Assembly: GCF_030253575.1 (NCBI RefSeq)
Contig: NC_080558.1
Location: 5,218,001 to 5,282,000 of the forward strand
Direction of reading: 5' to 3'
Source of the DNA: Rhododendron vialii
Taxonomy: Eukaryota; Streptophyta; Magnoliopsida; Ericales; Ericaceae
DNA: 64,000 nucleotides
Position 1 is the stretch's first letter. Every line of letters starts with the position of its first letter. This document shows, one piece after another, positions 11,540 through 20,235 of this stretch. The notes beneath the pieces are model-generated. The model was not told the DNA's origin and made no database searches. It saw nothing but the letters and a program-made list of their open reading frames with translations. The position numbers and the translations under genes are program-made.

Positions 11540-13564
11540 ATGATGGGTGGAGCAATGAGAAACATTGGGGTGTTATCATTGCTCTGTTTTCATTTTCTTG
11601 GTGTGATCGGTCTGGTTGGTGCTAGAGGTGTGGTTAGTTTGAAGCATGGTCGTGAGGAGGAGGATCAAAAGTTTTTTTTTGGTAAAGGAGGGGGATTCGG
11701 AGGCGGGTTTGGAGGTGGATCCGGCGTTGGCGGTGGATTTGGAGGTGGGTTTGGAGGTGGTGGTGGAGTTGGCAGCGGAGTAGGTGGTGGTGGGCATGGG
11801 ATAGGTGGTGGATTTGGAAAGGGTGGAGGAGTTGGAGGCAATGGGAAAGGAGGAGTGGGTGGCGGTTTTGGAAAAGGTAGCGGGGTGGGTGGAGGAATTG
11901 GGAAAGGTGGCGGAGTAGGTGGTGGGTTTGGTAAGGGTGGCGGAGTGGGTGGAGGGTTTGGTAAGGGAAGCGGAGTAGGAGGTGGATTTGGGAAAGGTGG
12001 CGGAGTGGGTGGTGGGTTTGGTAAGGGTGGCGGAGAGGGTGGAGGAATTGGGAAAGGTGGCGGAGTGGGTGGCGGGTTTGGTAAGGGAGGCGGAGTGGGT
12101 GGTGGATTTGGGAAAGGCGGTGGAGTGGGTGGCGGAATTGGAAAGGGTGGTGGAGTTGGCCATGGTGTAGGTGGAGGCATCGGTAAGGGGGGTGGAGTTG
12201 GAGGAGGCTTTGGGAAAGGTGGCGGAGTGGGTGGCGGGTTTGGTAAGGGAGGCGGAGTGGGTGGTGGATTTGGGAAAGGCGGTGGAGTGGGTGGCGGAAT
12301 TGGAAAGGGTGGTGGAGTTGGCCATGGTGTAGGTGGAGGCATCGGTAAGGGGGGTGGAGTTGGAGGAGGCTTTGGGAAAGGTGGCGGAGTGGGTGGCGGG
12401 TTTGGTAAGGGAGGCGGAGTGGGTGGTGGATTTGGGAAAGGCGGTGGAGTGGGTGGCGGAATTGGAAAGGGTGGTGGAGTTGGCCATGGTGTAGGTGGAG
12501 GCATCGGTAAGGGGGGTGGAGTCGGAGGAGGCTTTGGGAAAGGTGGCGGAGTGGGTGGCGGGTTTGGTAAGGGAGGCGGAGTGGGTGGTGGATTTGGGAA
12601 AGGTGGTGGAGTGGGTGGCGGAATTGGAAAGGGTGGTGGAGTTGGCCATGGTGTAGGTGGAGGCATCGGTAAGGGGGGTGGAGTTGGAGGAGGCTTTGGG
12701 AAAGGTGGCGGAGTGGGTGGCGGGTTTGGTAAGGGAGGCGGAGTGGGTGGTGGATTTGGGAAAGGCGGTGGAGTGGGTGGCGGAATTGGAAAGGGTGGTG
12801 GAGTTGGCCATGGTGTAGGTGGAGGCATCGGTAAGGGGGGTGGAGTCGGAGGAGGCTTTGGGAAAGGTGGTGGAGTTGGTGGTGGGCATGGCAAAGGGGG
12901 TGGATTTGGTGGTGGGGTTGGTAAAGGCGGAGGCATTGGCAAAGGAGGCGAAATAGGAGGAGGAATTGGAAAAGGAGGCGGAGCCGGTGGTGGTGCTGGG
13001 GGAGGATTTGGAAAAGGTGGGGGAGTTGGGGGAGGGGCTGGGAAAGGTCATGGTGGAATTGGAGGTGGTGTAGGCAATGGAGTTGGAAAAGGTGGTGGAA
13101 TTGGTGGTGGTTTTGGGAAAGGCGGAGGCGTTGGAGCTGGTGTTGGTGGAGGATTTGGTAAAGGTGGGGGTGTAGGTGGAGGAGCTGGTGGTGGAGTTGG
13201 AAGCGGTGTAGGAGGAGGATTTGGCATTGGTACTGGTGGAGGCTTCGGAAAAGGCGGTGGACTTGGTGGAGGATTTGGTAAGGGTGGTGGCATCGGCGGT
13301 GGTATAGGCAAAGGTGGTGGAATCGGTGGTGGTGGTGGGTTTGGCAAAGGTGGTGGAATCGACTTCGGAAAAGGCTGGGGAATTGGTGGTGGTTTTGGTA
13401 AAGGTGGTGGTTTCGGCGGCGGAATTGGAGGTGGGGGTATCCTTGGCGGATTTGGTAAAGGTGGTGGATTCGGCGGATTTATTGGAGGTGGTGTTGGAAA
13501 TAAGTTTGGTGGCGGATTTGGTGGAGTAGGAGGAGGAGGCGGCGGCGGAATTCCCCCTCGTTAA
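11540..13564 (+). CDS. Secreted glycine-rich cell-wall-type protein, 674 aa
   Basis: A single-exon gene encodes a class I glycine-rich protein, a family usually linked to structural roles in plant cell walls. The first ~29 residues form a signal peptide: a short charged start (MMGGAMRN), then a hydrophobic core (IGVLSLLCFHFLGVIGLVGA). A charged linker follows (around VVSLKHGREEEDQ). From about residue 48 to the end the protein is almost only G-rich modules of the form GGGFGKGGGVG, with F, I, V or H as the variable residue and a Lys in most modules. The C-terminus is GGGGGGGIPPR. The centre is a 162-bp tandem array described separately. There are two ATGs in a row at the start; I use the first, since the second changes one residue only. 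Possible AATAAA signal at 13712-13717. The exact cellular role cannot be read from sequence. Confidence 0.9.
   Translation: MMGGAMRNIGVLSLLCFHFLGVIGLVGARGVVSLKHGREEEDQKFFFGKGGGFGGGFGGGSGVGGGFGGGFGGGGGVGSGVGGGGHGIGGGFGKGGGVGGNGKGGVGGGFGKGSGVGGGIGKGGGVGGGFGKGGGVGGGFGKGSGVGGGFGKGGGVGGGFGKGGGEGGGIGKGGGVGGGFGKGGGVGGGFGKGGGVGGGIGKGGGVGHGVGGGIGKGGGVGGGFGKGGGVGGGFGKGGGVGGGFGKGGGVGGGIGKGGGVGHGVGGGIGKGGGVGGGFGKGGGVGGGFGKGGGVGGGFGKGGGVGGGIGKGGGVGHGVGGGIGKGGGVGGGFGKGGGVGGGFGKGGGVGGGFGKGGGVGGGIGKGGGVGHGVGGGIGKGGGVGGGFGKGGGVGGGFGKGGGVGGGFGKGGGVGGGIGKGGGVGHGVGGGIGKGGGVGGGFGKGGGVGGGHGKGGGFGGGVGKGGGIGKGGEIGGGIGKGGGAGGGAGGGFGKGGGVGGGAGKGHGGIGGGVGNGVGKGGGIGGGFGKGGGVGAGVGGGFGKGGGVGGGAGGGVGSGVGGGFGIGTGGGFGKGGGLGGGFGKGGGIGGGIGKGGGIGGGGGFGKGGGIDFGKGWGIGGGFGKGGGFGGGIGGGGILGGFGKGGGFGGFIGGGVGNKFGGGFGGVGGGGGGGIPPR
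12054..12870 (+). repeat. 162-bp (54-codon) tandem repeat inside the glycine-rich gene
   Basis: The landmark ggccatggtgtagg occurs at 12158, 12320, 12482, 12644 and 12806, exactly 162 bp apart. Units differ at only a few synonymous bases, for example gttggagg or gtcggagg just after the landmark. A partial unit precedes the first landmark and another follows the last. The multiple-of-three period keeps the frame, so copy number can change without breaking the protein. Confidence 0.95.
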
Positions 13565-13986
13565 ATAACCCATACGGTGCATGGGAAATCATTTATGTTT
13601 GACTACTCATAACAAGCAAAATGTTGTATCAGGCATGTAGTTTGTACTATTTCTCCACCATTTTTAAGGCCTTTTAAATATTAGTTTTTTCAATTATATT
13701 AAAGTTAACTTAATAAATCGCCTTATCTCCTAATAACTGTTAACTCTAAAATATTATTTGCCATTACTTTCACTGGGCTTCAAATTTGACATTTTGAAGT
13801 TTCATGTCAATTCCTAATTAATTACCAAGAATTTCACTTCATTTTTGGCATCTTAATTTGGAGTATTTCCTGCCGTTCCGTCTTTGTAATCAATCCCACC
13901 AAATAGAGGGAGAAAGAGAAAATGTAATGAACTAGTACGTGTAATTTGTGCATCATTTAGAGACTAGAGACCAATCATGCTCGGTT
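13565..13986. other. 3' flank of glycine-rich gene; no further gene
   Basis: AT-rich, with a possible polyadenylation signal near 13712. Nothing else recognised. Confidence 0.4.
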
Positions 13987-14220
13987 TGGATTTTGAGGGA
14001 GGTTTTTGAAAGTAATGAGTAGAGAAAATTTATTGAAGACCGTGTCCGGGAGTTTTGAGACCTCAAAACGAACATAAAAGGGTTTTGATTACTCCTTTTA
14101 TGTAGCCGTTTCTAATTTTTGATTGGATTAACTTCATGAGTTATTTAATTTTCAATAAAAACCGAGTGAAACTTCCATAACTTGGCCTTCAAACTCAATG
14201 GTACAAATAGCACCACCACA
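13987..14220 (+). repeat. Duplicated upstream region of the S-protein homologs
   Basis: The 230 bp before the intact S-protein gene closely match 16498-16751 before the third copy. Shared blocks are 'ggattttgag', 'gtagccgtttctaattttt', 'cttcatgagtta', 'attttcaataaaa' and 'ggccttcaaactcaatggta'. The shared promoter-side sequence shows that whole gene units were duplicated. Confidence 0.8.
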
Positions 14221-14709
14221 ATGAAAGCTCTCAACAGCTATGTGGCCTGCCTTGTTTTAGCCTTGGCCATAACTCACTGTCTTTTTGAACATGCCACAAC
14301 CCACTGTTGGAGTTGGACCATTTATCAGGGCATCAGATGGACTATGGTCATAAAAAATGAGCTTTCAAACCACAAGAAGTTGTTCATCCATTGCCGGTCC
14401 GATGACGATGATCTGGGCAAGAATTGGCTCAATCCCTGGGCCAAAAGAGATTGGAGTTTTGCGAAAAGCATTATTTGGGGCCGGAAGACGCATTTTTGGT
14501 GCTTGATGCGCAAAGATAGACAACATCACGCTAGATTCGACATCTTCCGGGACGATAAAAACTTTGAGGATTCGCTCATGGCCACGTGTCGCGGATCTAG
14601 TTGCACTTGGATTGTAAGAGATCACGGCATATACTTGAGAGATGGTCCTGGTAACAGGGATGTGTACAAGCACTCCTGGATAGATGGAAATGGTGGTGAT
14701 CAACTTTAA
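14221..14709 (+). CDS. S-protein homolog (plant self-incompatibility S1 family), 162 aa
   Basis: The product is a small secreted protein of the S1/SPH family. Members include the poppy pollen-recognition determinant, but most plant copies have unknown roles. The ATG at 14221 starts a hydrophobic signal peptide (ALNSYVACLVLALAITHCLF). The S1 core follows: VIKNELSNHKKLFIHCRSDD, then DDLG, then WSFAKSI, then a Cys in HFWC, then FDIF and TCRGSSCTW, which supply the conserved cysteines. It ends in HSWIDGNGGDQL. The upstream TTG-initiated extension is not used, because plants need ATG and the signal peptide starts here. It is the only intact member of a three-copy cluster; the neighbours at 15105 and 16752 are broken copies. 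Confidence 0.85.
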   Translation: MKALNSYVACLVLALAITHCLFEHATTHCWSWTIYQGIRWTMVIKNELSNHKKLFIHCRSDDDDLGKNWLNPWAKRDWSFAKSIIWGRKTHFWCLMRKDRQHHARFDIFRDDKNFEDSLMATCRGSSCTWIVRDHGIYLRDGPGNRDVYKHSWIDGNGGDQL

Positions 14710-14834
14710 GATTATCGCGCGCCCTAAATGATTTGCAAACTTTTTTCGTGAAAAATGAAAACCAAAACACAATATTTAATTGTTTGATTTTTGGGTTTTT
14801 TTTAATCGACGAAATCCAGTATAGTTAGAATAGT

Positions 14835-15095
14835 TAGGTTAAAAAATCAGCTCAATTAGCTATCGATAGGTATGTTTTCTGAATTCGTATGGGCGAAACT
14901 GAGCAGTTGAGCAGCTTCGCCCCTACGAATTCAAAAAACATACCTACCGAAATCAAATTAAGCTGATTAGAGGGCCCCATAAAAAAATATTCTTAAAGTT
15001 ATGAGTATTTTTCTATATTTTTGTGGTGCCCGGAGTAGGCCCCACATAGGCATGCGGTGGACCATACGGTGGTTTTGTAGGGTGAGTGTAGACTT
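14835..15095. mobile_element. Foldback MITE, second copy of the 2458 family, left arm truncated
   Basis: A central hairpin ('aggtatgttttctgaattcg' facing its complement) and the right arm ('agtatttttctatatttttg', 'gtgcccggagtaggcccc', 'gcggtgga') match 2458-2805. The left arm is mostly missing. It lies directly upstream of the broken S-protein copy and replaces its promoter. Confidence 0.7.
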
Positions 15096-15104
15096 AATGT
15101 TGTA

Positions 15105-15553
15105 AATGAGTTGGCGTATTACTCACTGTCTTTTTTAACATGCCAAAACTCACTGTCGGACCCTTTACCATACAATCAGAATCAGATGGACTATGTCACT
15201 ATGGTCATAAAAAATGAGCTTTCCAACCACAAAAAGTTGTTTATCCATTGCCGGTCCCGTGACGATGATCTGGGCAGGAACTGACTCGATCCCCGGTGTC
15301 GAAAGAAATTGGAGTAGTTTTAGAAAAAGCTTCGATCTGGGGTCGGATAGACATCATGATCACGTTAGAATTCGACATCTTCCCGCCGGATGATCGAAGC
15401 TTTCAAGATTTGCTTTACCGCATTTGTAGTGAAGAGTTCAGATGCACTTGGATCGCAAGAGATGACGGCACATACTTTGAAAAACTTTCCTGGTAACAGG
15501 GACGAGGCCAAGCGTTCATGGATATCTGGAAGTGGTGGTGATCGATCATCTTT
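15105..15553 (+). pseudogene. Broken S-protein homolog, copy 2
   Basis: The DNA matches the intact gene at 14221 from 'actcactgtctttttt' onward, including the stretch encoding IKNELSNHKKLF and the DDDLG block. An in-frame TGA follows DDLGRN (near 15284), and indels shift the frame further on. The signal-peptide part is mostly gone, and a MITE occupies the place of its promoter. Best read as a dead duplicate. Confidence 0.8.
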
Positions 15554-16375
15554 GAGATTATGATGCGTGCCCTGCATGATGTGCAAAACTTTTATCGCCA
15601 AAAATGAAAGGTATGAAAGGTTCTAATCGACAATTAACGAACCGTGGGCCTCAAAATAATGATGGTGAAAAATTCATAGTTTTTGCCGACAGAAGGAATT
15701 TAATCTCTTTAATTAATCATTCAGTGATTCAAGCATGGGATTTGAACTATTTTGTGTTGGTATTACAACAGATTGAACTACGCGCTCAATCTCATCAACG
15801 CATACAAAAATAGGATCTTGGATGCTATGAATCACTGAATAAATGCGCAAGAGAAGTCAAAAGCAAAAAAAGAAAACCAAGACACAAAATATACGAGGTT
15901 CACAACTTGCCTACTCATCAAGAGCCACACTAGTTCACTATTAATTGATAGAAAAATCTTATAAGTTCTCTCAAGAGTTGCAGCAGCTTTTCAGTTGTTT
16001 TCCAAAGTCTCTCGGGTGCTGTCTTACCTTAAAAACGATTTAGGAACGTGTTTATAAGAGAACAAACCGATCTCAGATCGCGAGCCGGCCCGCCCTTGGC
16101 CAAAAACCGGCCCGGCACTAACCCAAAGCCGGTCCGGCGCTAGCCTATATGAGGCTTCACCCCTAACAATTTGAACGATACAAGTAGTGATATTATGGGT
16201 CAGGGTGGGTGTGTCCCATTTTGAAGGCACAGTCCATGAGTTTTTGATTAATTGTTAATCTTTGGTGGATGCACAAAGGAAAATTCAGACTAATTCTCGT
16301 AAATTGAGGTTTCACGACTAATAGAATTTTATAGAAACCAGAAGTTTGCTTGGGAGAATTACTGGAACACAGATA
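15554..16375. other. Gene-free stretch between S-protein copies
   Basis: No gene seen. 16080-16150 is unusually C+G-rich, with ccggcccg-type repeats of unknown nature. Confidence 0.4.
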
Positions 16376-16497
16376 AGTCCACCGCATGCGTGTGGGGCCC
16401 ACTCCGAATTCCACAAAATACATAAAAATGCCCACAAATTTTAGATAATTTATTATGGGGACCTATAAAAATCAACTCCAACAGATATCAGTAAGTA
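16376..16497. mobile_element. Single arm of the 2458-family MITE
   Basis: 'ccaccgcatgcgtgtggggc', 'ccactccgaattcc', 'atacataaaaatgc' and 'ctccaacagatatcagtaag' match one arm of the element at 2458-2805. The other arm is absent. The break falls exactly where the duplicated upstream region (16498) begins. Confidence 0.6.
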
Positions 16498-16751
16498 TTT
16501 TCTCTGGATTTTGAGGCAAGTTTTTAAGAGTAATGAGTGGAGAGAGAGAGAGAGAATTTATTGGAGACCGTGCCAGGATTTTGAGATCCCAAAATTAACA
16601 TGAAAGGGTTTTGAATACTCCTTTTTATGTAGCCGTTTCTAATTTTTAATTGGACCAACTTCATGAGTTAATTAATTTTCAATAAAATCGAGTGAAACCT
16701 TCCATAATTATATTGGCCTTCAAACTCAATGGTACAAATATCACCACCACA

Positions 16752-17215
16752 ATGGAGGCTCTTTACAACAACTATGTTGCCTTGGCCATAACTCACTGTC
16801 TTTTTCAACATGCCATAACTCACTGTTGGACCTTTAATTATCATCCCTTCAGCTGGACTATAGTCATAAGAAATGAGCTTTCAAACCACAAGAAGTTGTT
16901 TATCCATTGCCGGTCCCATGACGATGATCTGGGCGAGAACTGGCTCGATCCCGGGGTCGAAAGAGATTGGAGTTTTAGAAAAAGCATCCAGGGACGACGC
17001 GTTTCTAGTGCCTGATGCGAAAAGATAGGCACCATCATGTTAGATTCGACATGTTCCTGGATTATAAACCCTTCGAAGATTCGCTTTACCAGTCCTGTGG
17101 CTTTAGATGCACTTGGATCACCAGAGATGATGGCATATACTTGCATAACGTTCATGATAACTGGGATGATCGCAAGCATTACCGGAGATCTGGAAGTGGC
17201 GGTGATCATCTTTAA
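16752..17215 (+). pseudogene. Broken S-protein homolog, copy 3
   Basis: The ATG at 16752 opens a frame matching the intact gene: a signal peptide, IRNELSNHKKLFIHCRS, DDDLGENW, WSFRKSI. The frame is lost after RKSI (about 16980-17000), where the DNA is 7 bp shorter than in the intact copy, and it ends at a TGA at 17013-17015. The rest of the S1 domain continues in another frame to 17215 (KDRHHHVRFDMF to GSGGDHL). It could encode only a truncated product. The upstream region is still conserved with that of the intact gene. Confidence 0.8.
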
Positions 17216-17877
17216 GATTATGATTATCATGCATGCCCTGCATGATGTCGCAAACTTTCATCGCGAAAAATGAAAACCGAAATTCAATCGAATTGTATGG
17301 CTTTTGTTTTTTGTTTTTAGGGTATGTTAGAACTTAGAAGGGCCTTAGCCTGGGATAGGAAGCTTACTTATGGCAAGACAGAGCCCAGAACTAGGAATGT
17401 CGAAAGGGTTCCTAGGCCATCATTTTCCCAAAGCATAACAAGATATTGCGTGTTACCTGGCCCGGCCCCATAATGTGATCCTAACAGGCCAAAATTGTAC
17501 GTATTTACAAATGCAATTACGTACGAAAAAGTTTTCGTGATTGTATAAGTTGAGCGAAAACAACGATAGTTTTTTTGCGATACTGTAGTTGTAATGCATA
17601 TCGACAGGAGTTAATATCACGCTCCATAGATGTGAGAAAAACATTTAATATTCACCCACCCAATGTTGAAATATTGAGTCGTGCTTGAGGGCATTCAATA
17701 ATCTTTCTTCATGTCGCGCGCGTCACGGACTCAAGCAAGGGATTTGAGCTATTTTGAACGATGCTGGTAGTGAAAATAGGAATACGGACGCATTACCCGG
17801 GGGCGGAATTGAGGATGGAGTTAGGTCGTGTGGTATTTTTAGGGTCGGGTTCGCCGTCAGTGCCCTCTATCTTTTGA
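17216..17877. other. Gene-free stretch downstream of the S-protein cluster
   Basis: No gene or clear repeat recognised. Confidence 0.4.
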
Positions 17878-18027
17878 ACAATGATCTTCTCGATTGAGAA
17901 TTCTCTGTACTGAGGGATTTCGGACCGTTGAATCGTATAAAAATTTTAAAAAACAAAATAAGTTCTCATACAATCATACGGTCCGAGATTCCTCGGTAAA
18001 AAGAGGTACAGAGGTTTCTTGATCTCA
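17878..18027. mobile_element. Short inverted-repeat element (MITE-like)
   Basis: 'gagggatttcggaccgt' and 'gatcttctcgattgag' on the left face 'acggtccgagattcctcgg' and 'tttcttgatctcag' on the right as imperfect inverted repeats. It abuts the next element. Confidence 0.5.
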
Positions 18028-18729
18028 GGCCATCCACAGTGGCATAATCAAAAGCAAATTATTTTTAAAGTTAACAATATTGGGGTAAAAGATGGCTCAC
18101 AATGGTATAATCAAACTTAACAACATTCTTAGAAATAATCAAATTTTGGGCTTTGGATAACCAAAACTAGCAACCTTTTTCAATAATCAAAATTTGTGAA
18201 TCTCACACCACATAAGTTAACTGGTTCTAAAATTTATGTACACGCGTGTTGGAGGGAAGTGATCAATGGTGGAAAACATTTGTCGCCGCATTAAGGTATT
18301 TCACTTTTTTTTTTCCGTATTTATTTTATTCTTTTTTTGTTCCTCTCCCTGTGGTTGAGTACATAAAGAACCTTACATTTTTTTACAAATTCAATAACAC
18401 ATCTGGTTTTTTTTTTTTTTTGAGTACATGATTTTTTTTCCAAATTCATAATATTAGGGAAGGAAGTCACCAATTTTTTTCCCCTAAATTAAAGGAGAAA
18501 ATTGATATATTTTTGCCAAAAAAAGTGTAATGGAAGGAAGTGATCAATGGTGGAAAACACAAGGGGAGAGAGAGTGAAATTGTAGTGTATCCCTTATTTT
18601 AATTATGGACTAGAAGTGACCATTGTGGACCTCAACATTGTTAAGCTTAGTAACCTCTTAAATAGATAATCAAAAGCTGATGTGTCAATTTTTGAATATC
18701 CATTTTTGATTATGCCACTGTGGATGGCC
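18028..18729. mobile_element. MITE with ~26-bp terminal inverted repeats
   Basis: Both ends read GGCCATCCACAGTGGCATAA, continuing to about 26 bp, toward the interior. The 3-bp flanks are TCA on both sides (18025-18027 and 18730-18732). The 702-bp AT-rich interior has no coding capacity. A 3-bp duplication fits PIF/Harbinger-type elements, although TCA is not the usual TWA. Confidence 0.8.
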
Positions 18730-19099
18730 TCATGTGCTATCTTTTACACAGTGTAGACAGGAAGAGAAATACAAATATCATTAGTGCAGTTTCTTCCCTA
18801 ATAAAGTGAATTTATTTGGCAGAGGCGTGAGAAAGAGTAGTTGTTTTCACACTCCGTTTTTTCATAACCACACCCGTTTTTGTCTTTCTGTTATGTGAAT
18901 TTAGAATGGTGTCCTTCTAACAGTGAAAGAGTATACACGTATTTTATAAATTCATGTTACCATAAGACGAAAAAGGGTGAGTGGTTTGAGAAATTATTGG
19001 ATCTCATTATCTAGGAGTATTATTTTGGTGCAGATTTCGCTATTTATGACTGATATTCGGTTACTATACTTTATGTTGATCTTTTTTGTTAGAACCATA

Positions 19100-19262
19100 T
19101 TTGGTAAGAGATTAAATTATTTACACCGTCGGTGTAAAAATTAATTATATTGCATCAAGTCGCCATATTTTATCGATTAAGACCACTGTTTTGCAACGTG
19201 ACACGATATAATTGATTTGGAGGAAACAAATGTTTATACCGGCGGTGTAAAAAATTTATTCT
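19100..19262. mobile_element. Short inverted-repeat element
   Basis: 'ttacaccgtcggtgtaaaaa' at the left and 'ttataccggcggtgtaaaaa' at the right frame about 160 bp. The terminal motif is itself nearly palindromic. Confidence 0.45.
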
Positions 19263-19283
19263 CATTTGGTAAACCCACAATAA

Positions 19284-19713
19284 GGCTCCGTTTTGTTTTG
19301 ATGTAAAATGTTTTACAATGTAAAATATTTTCCATGTAAAATATTTTTTCAGAAAACAAACTTCAAACATTTATTTTCCGTTGTTTGGTTGACATTTGAA
19401 AATATTTTCAGCAATCAACAAAATAGTGTAGAGAGAGAAAGAAGGGGCTTAAACGGTGGAGAAATCTGAGATTATTGGAATTGAACATGGGTCAGGATTG
19501 ATGATCGAGAAAACTGAGCAGTGAGAATTGCAGTAGAAGGCAGTAGGTTCATTTTGGAAAATGACTTACGAAAAATTTAAAGGTAAGTCATTTTCATCCA
19601 ATCGATAGAAAATGTTTTACATATAAAATATTTTTTTCATTTTTTACACAACCAAACACCGAAAAATAAGTAAAATAATTTACAGGAAAATATTTTATGT
19701 ACAAACAAACGGA
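19284..19713. mobile_element. MITE with TAA target duplication
   Basis: The left end GGCTCCGTTTTGTTTTG and right end ACAAACAAACGGA are inverted relatives. TAA flanks both sides (19281-19283 and 19714-19716). Interior 'aaaatattttcc'-type blocks are also mirrored. Compatible with a PIF/Harbinger-type MITE just upstream of eIF2B beta. Confidence 0.65.
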
Positions 19714-19821
19714 TAAGTTTGTCAAAAAAAACTGGGGCGTTTTGTCCATTGACGTTTCAAAACCTCTGAAAACTTAGACCGCCGTTCCTTCCCGTTCACA
19801 GAACCAAGAAATTTTACCCAG

Positions 19822-19826
19822 GTAAA

Positions 19827-19860
<34 letters not shown>

Positions 19861-20226
19861 TGTTATTTGGTTATATTCACGTTTTATGATGTGTTTGACC
19901 ACCCAGAAAATAGAGGGATGAAAGCGAGAAAGGAAAAAAAAATGGGACTTGTACACCACTCTAAACTCTAATTGTGAACAATGGTCTATCCTATCTGTTC
20001 AAATAAATTTTTAATATGATGGGACTGTCAATGCTTTCTTGGAATAGGATTCATTCTCTTAGAACACGACCTATGTAATTTGAGGCAAGAATTATGAAAA
20101 AAAATAATCACGTAGCTGATTCTTATTGATTTGGTCACTGCACTTAATTTGATTTGTTATAACAGGGCCATTCATAATGCCTTTTTTTTTTTTTCTTTTG
20201 AAGTTTTCTTCTTGGTTGGTTATTAG
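19822..20226 (+). other. Probable 5'-UTR intron of eIF2B beta, with a CT repeat
   Basis: A donor CCCAG|GTAAAAA (boundary 19821/19822) and an acceptor ttggttattag before 20227 would join a leader exon to the exon holding the ATG at 20236. A (CT)n run lies at about 19830-19857, just inside the intron. Inferred from splice signals only. Confidence 0.5.
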
Positions 20227-20235
20227 GTTAAAAGG

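Noticed and set aside
11576-13582. Long antisense frames across the glycine-rich gene (a 668-aa Ser/Thr-rich and a 425-aa Pro-rich frame)
   Set aside because: They are composition shadows: GGN-rich codons read backward give NCC codons without stops. No start context or homology of their own.
15105-15553. Copy 2 of the S-protein homolog as a functional short gene
   Set aside because: The open pieces cover only fragments of the S1 domain and are split by a stop and indels. No ATG-led signal peptide remains.
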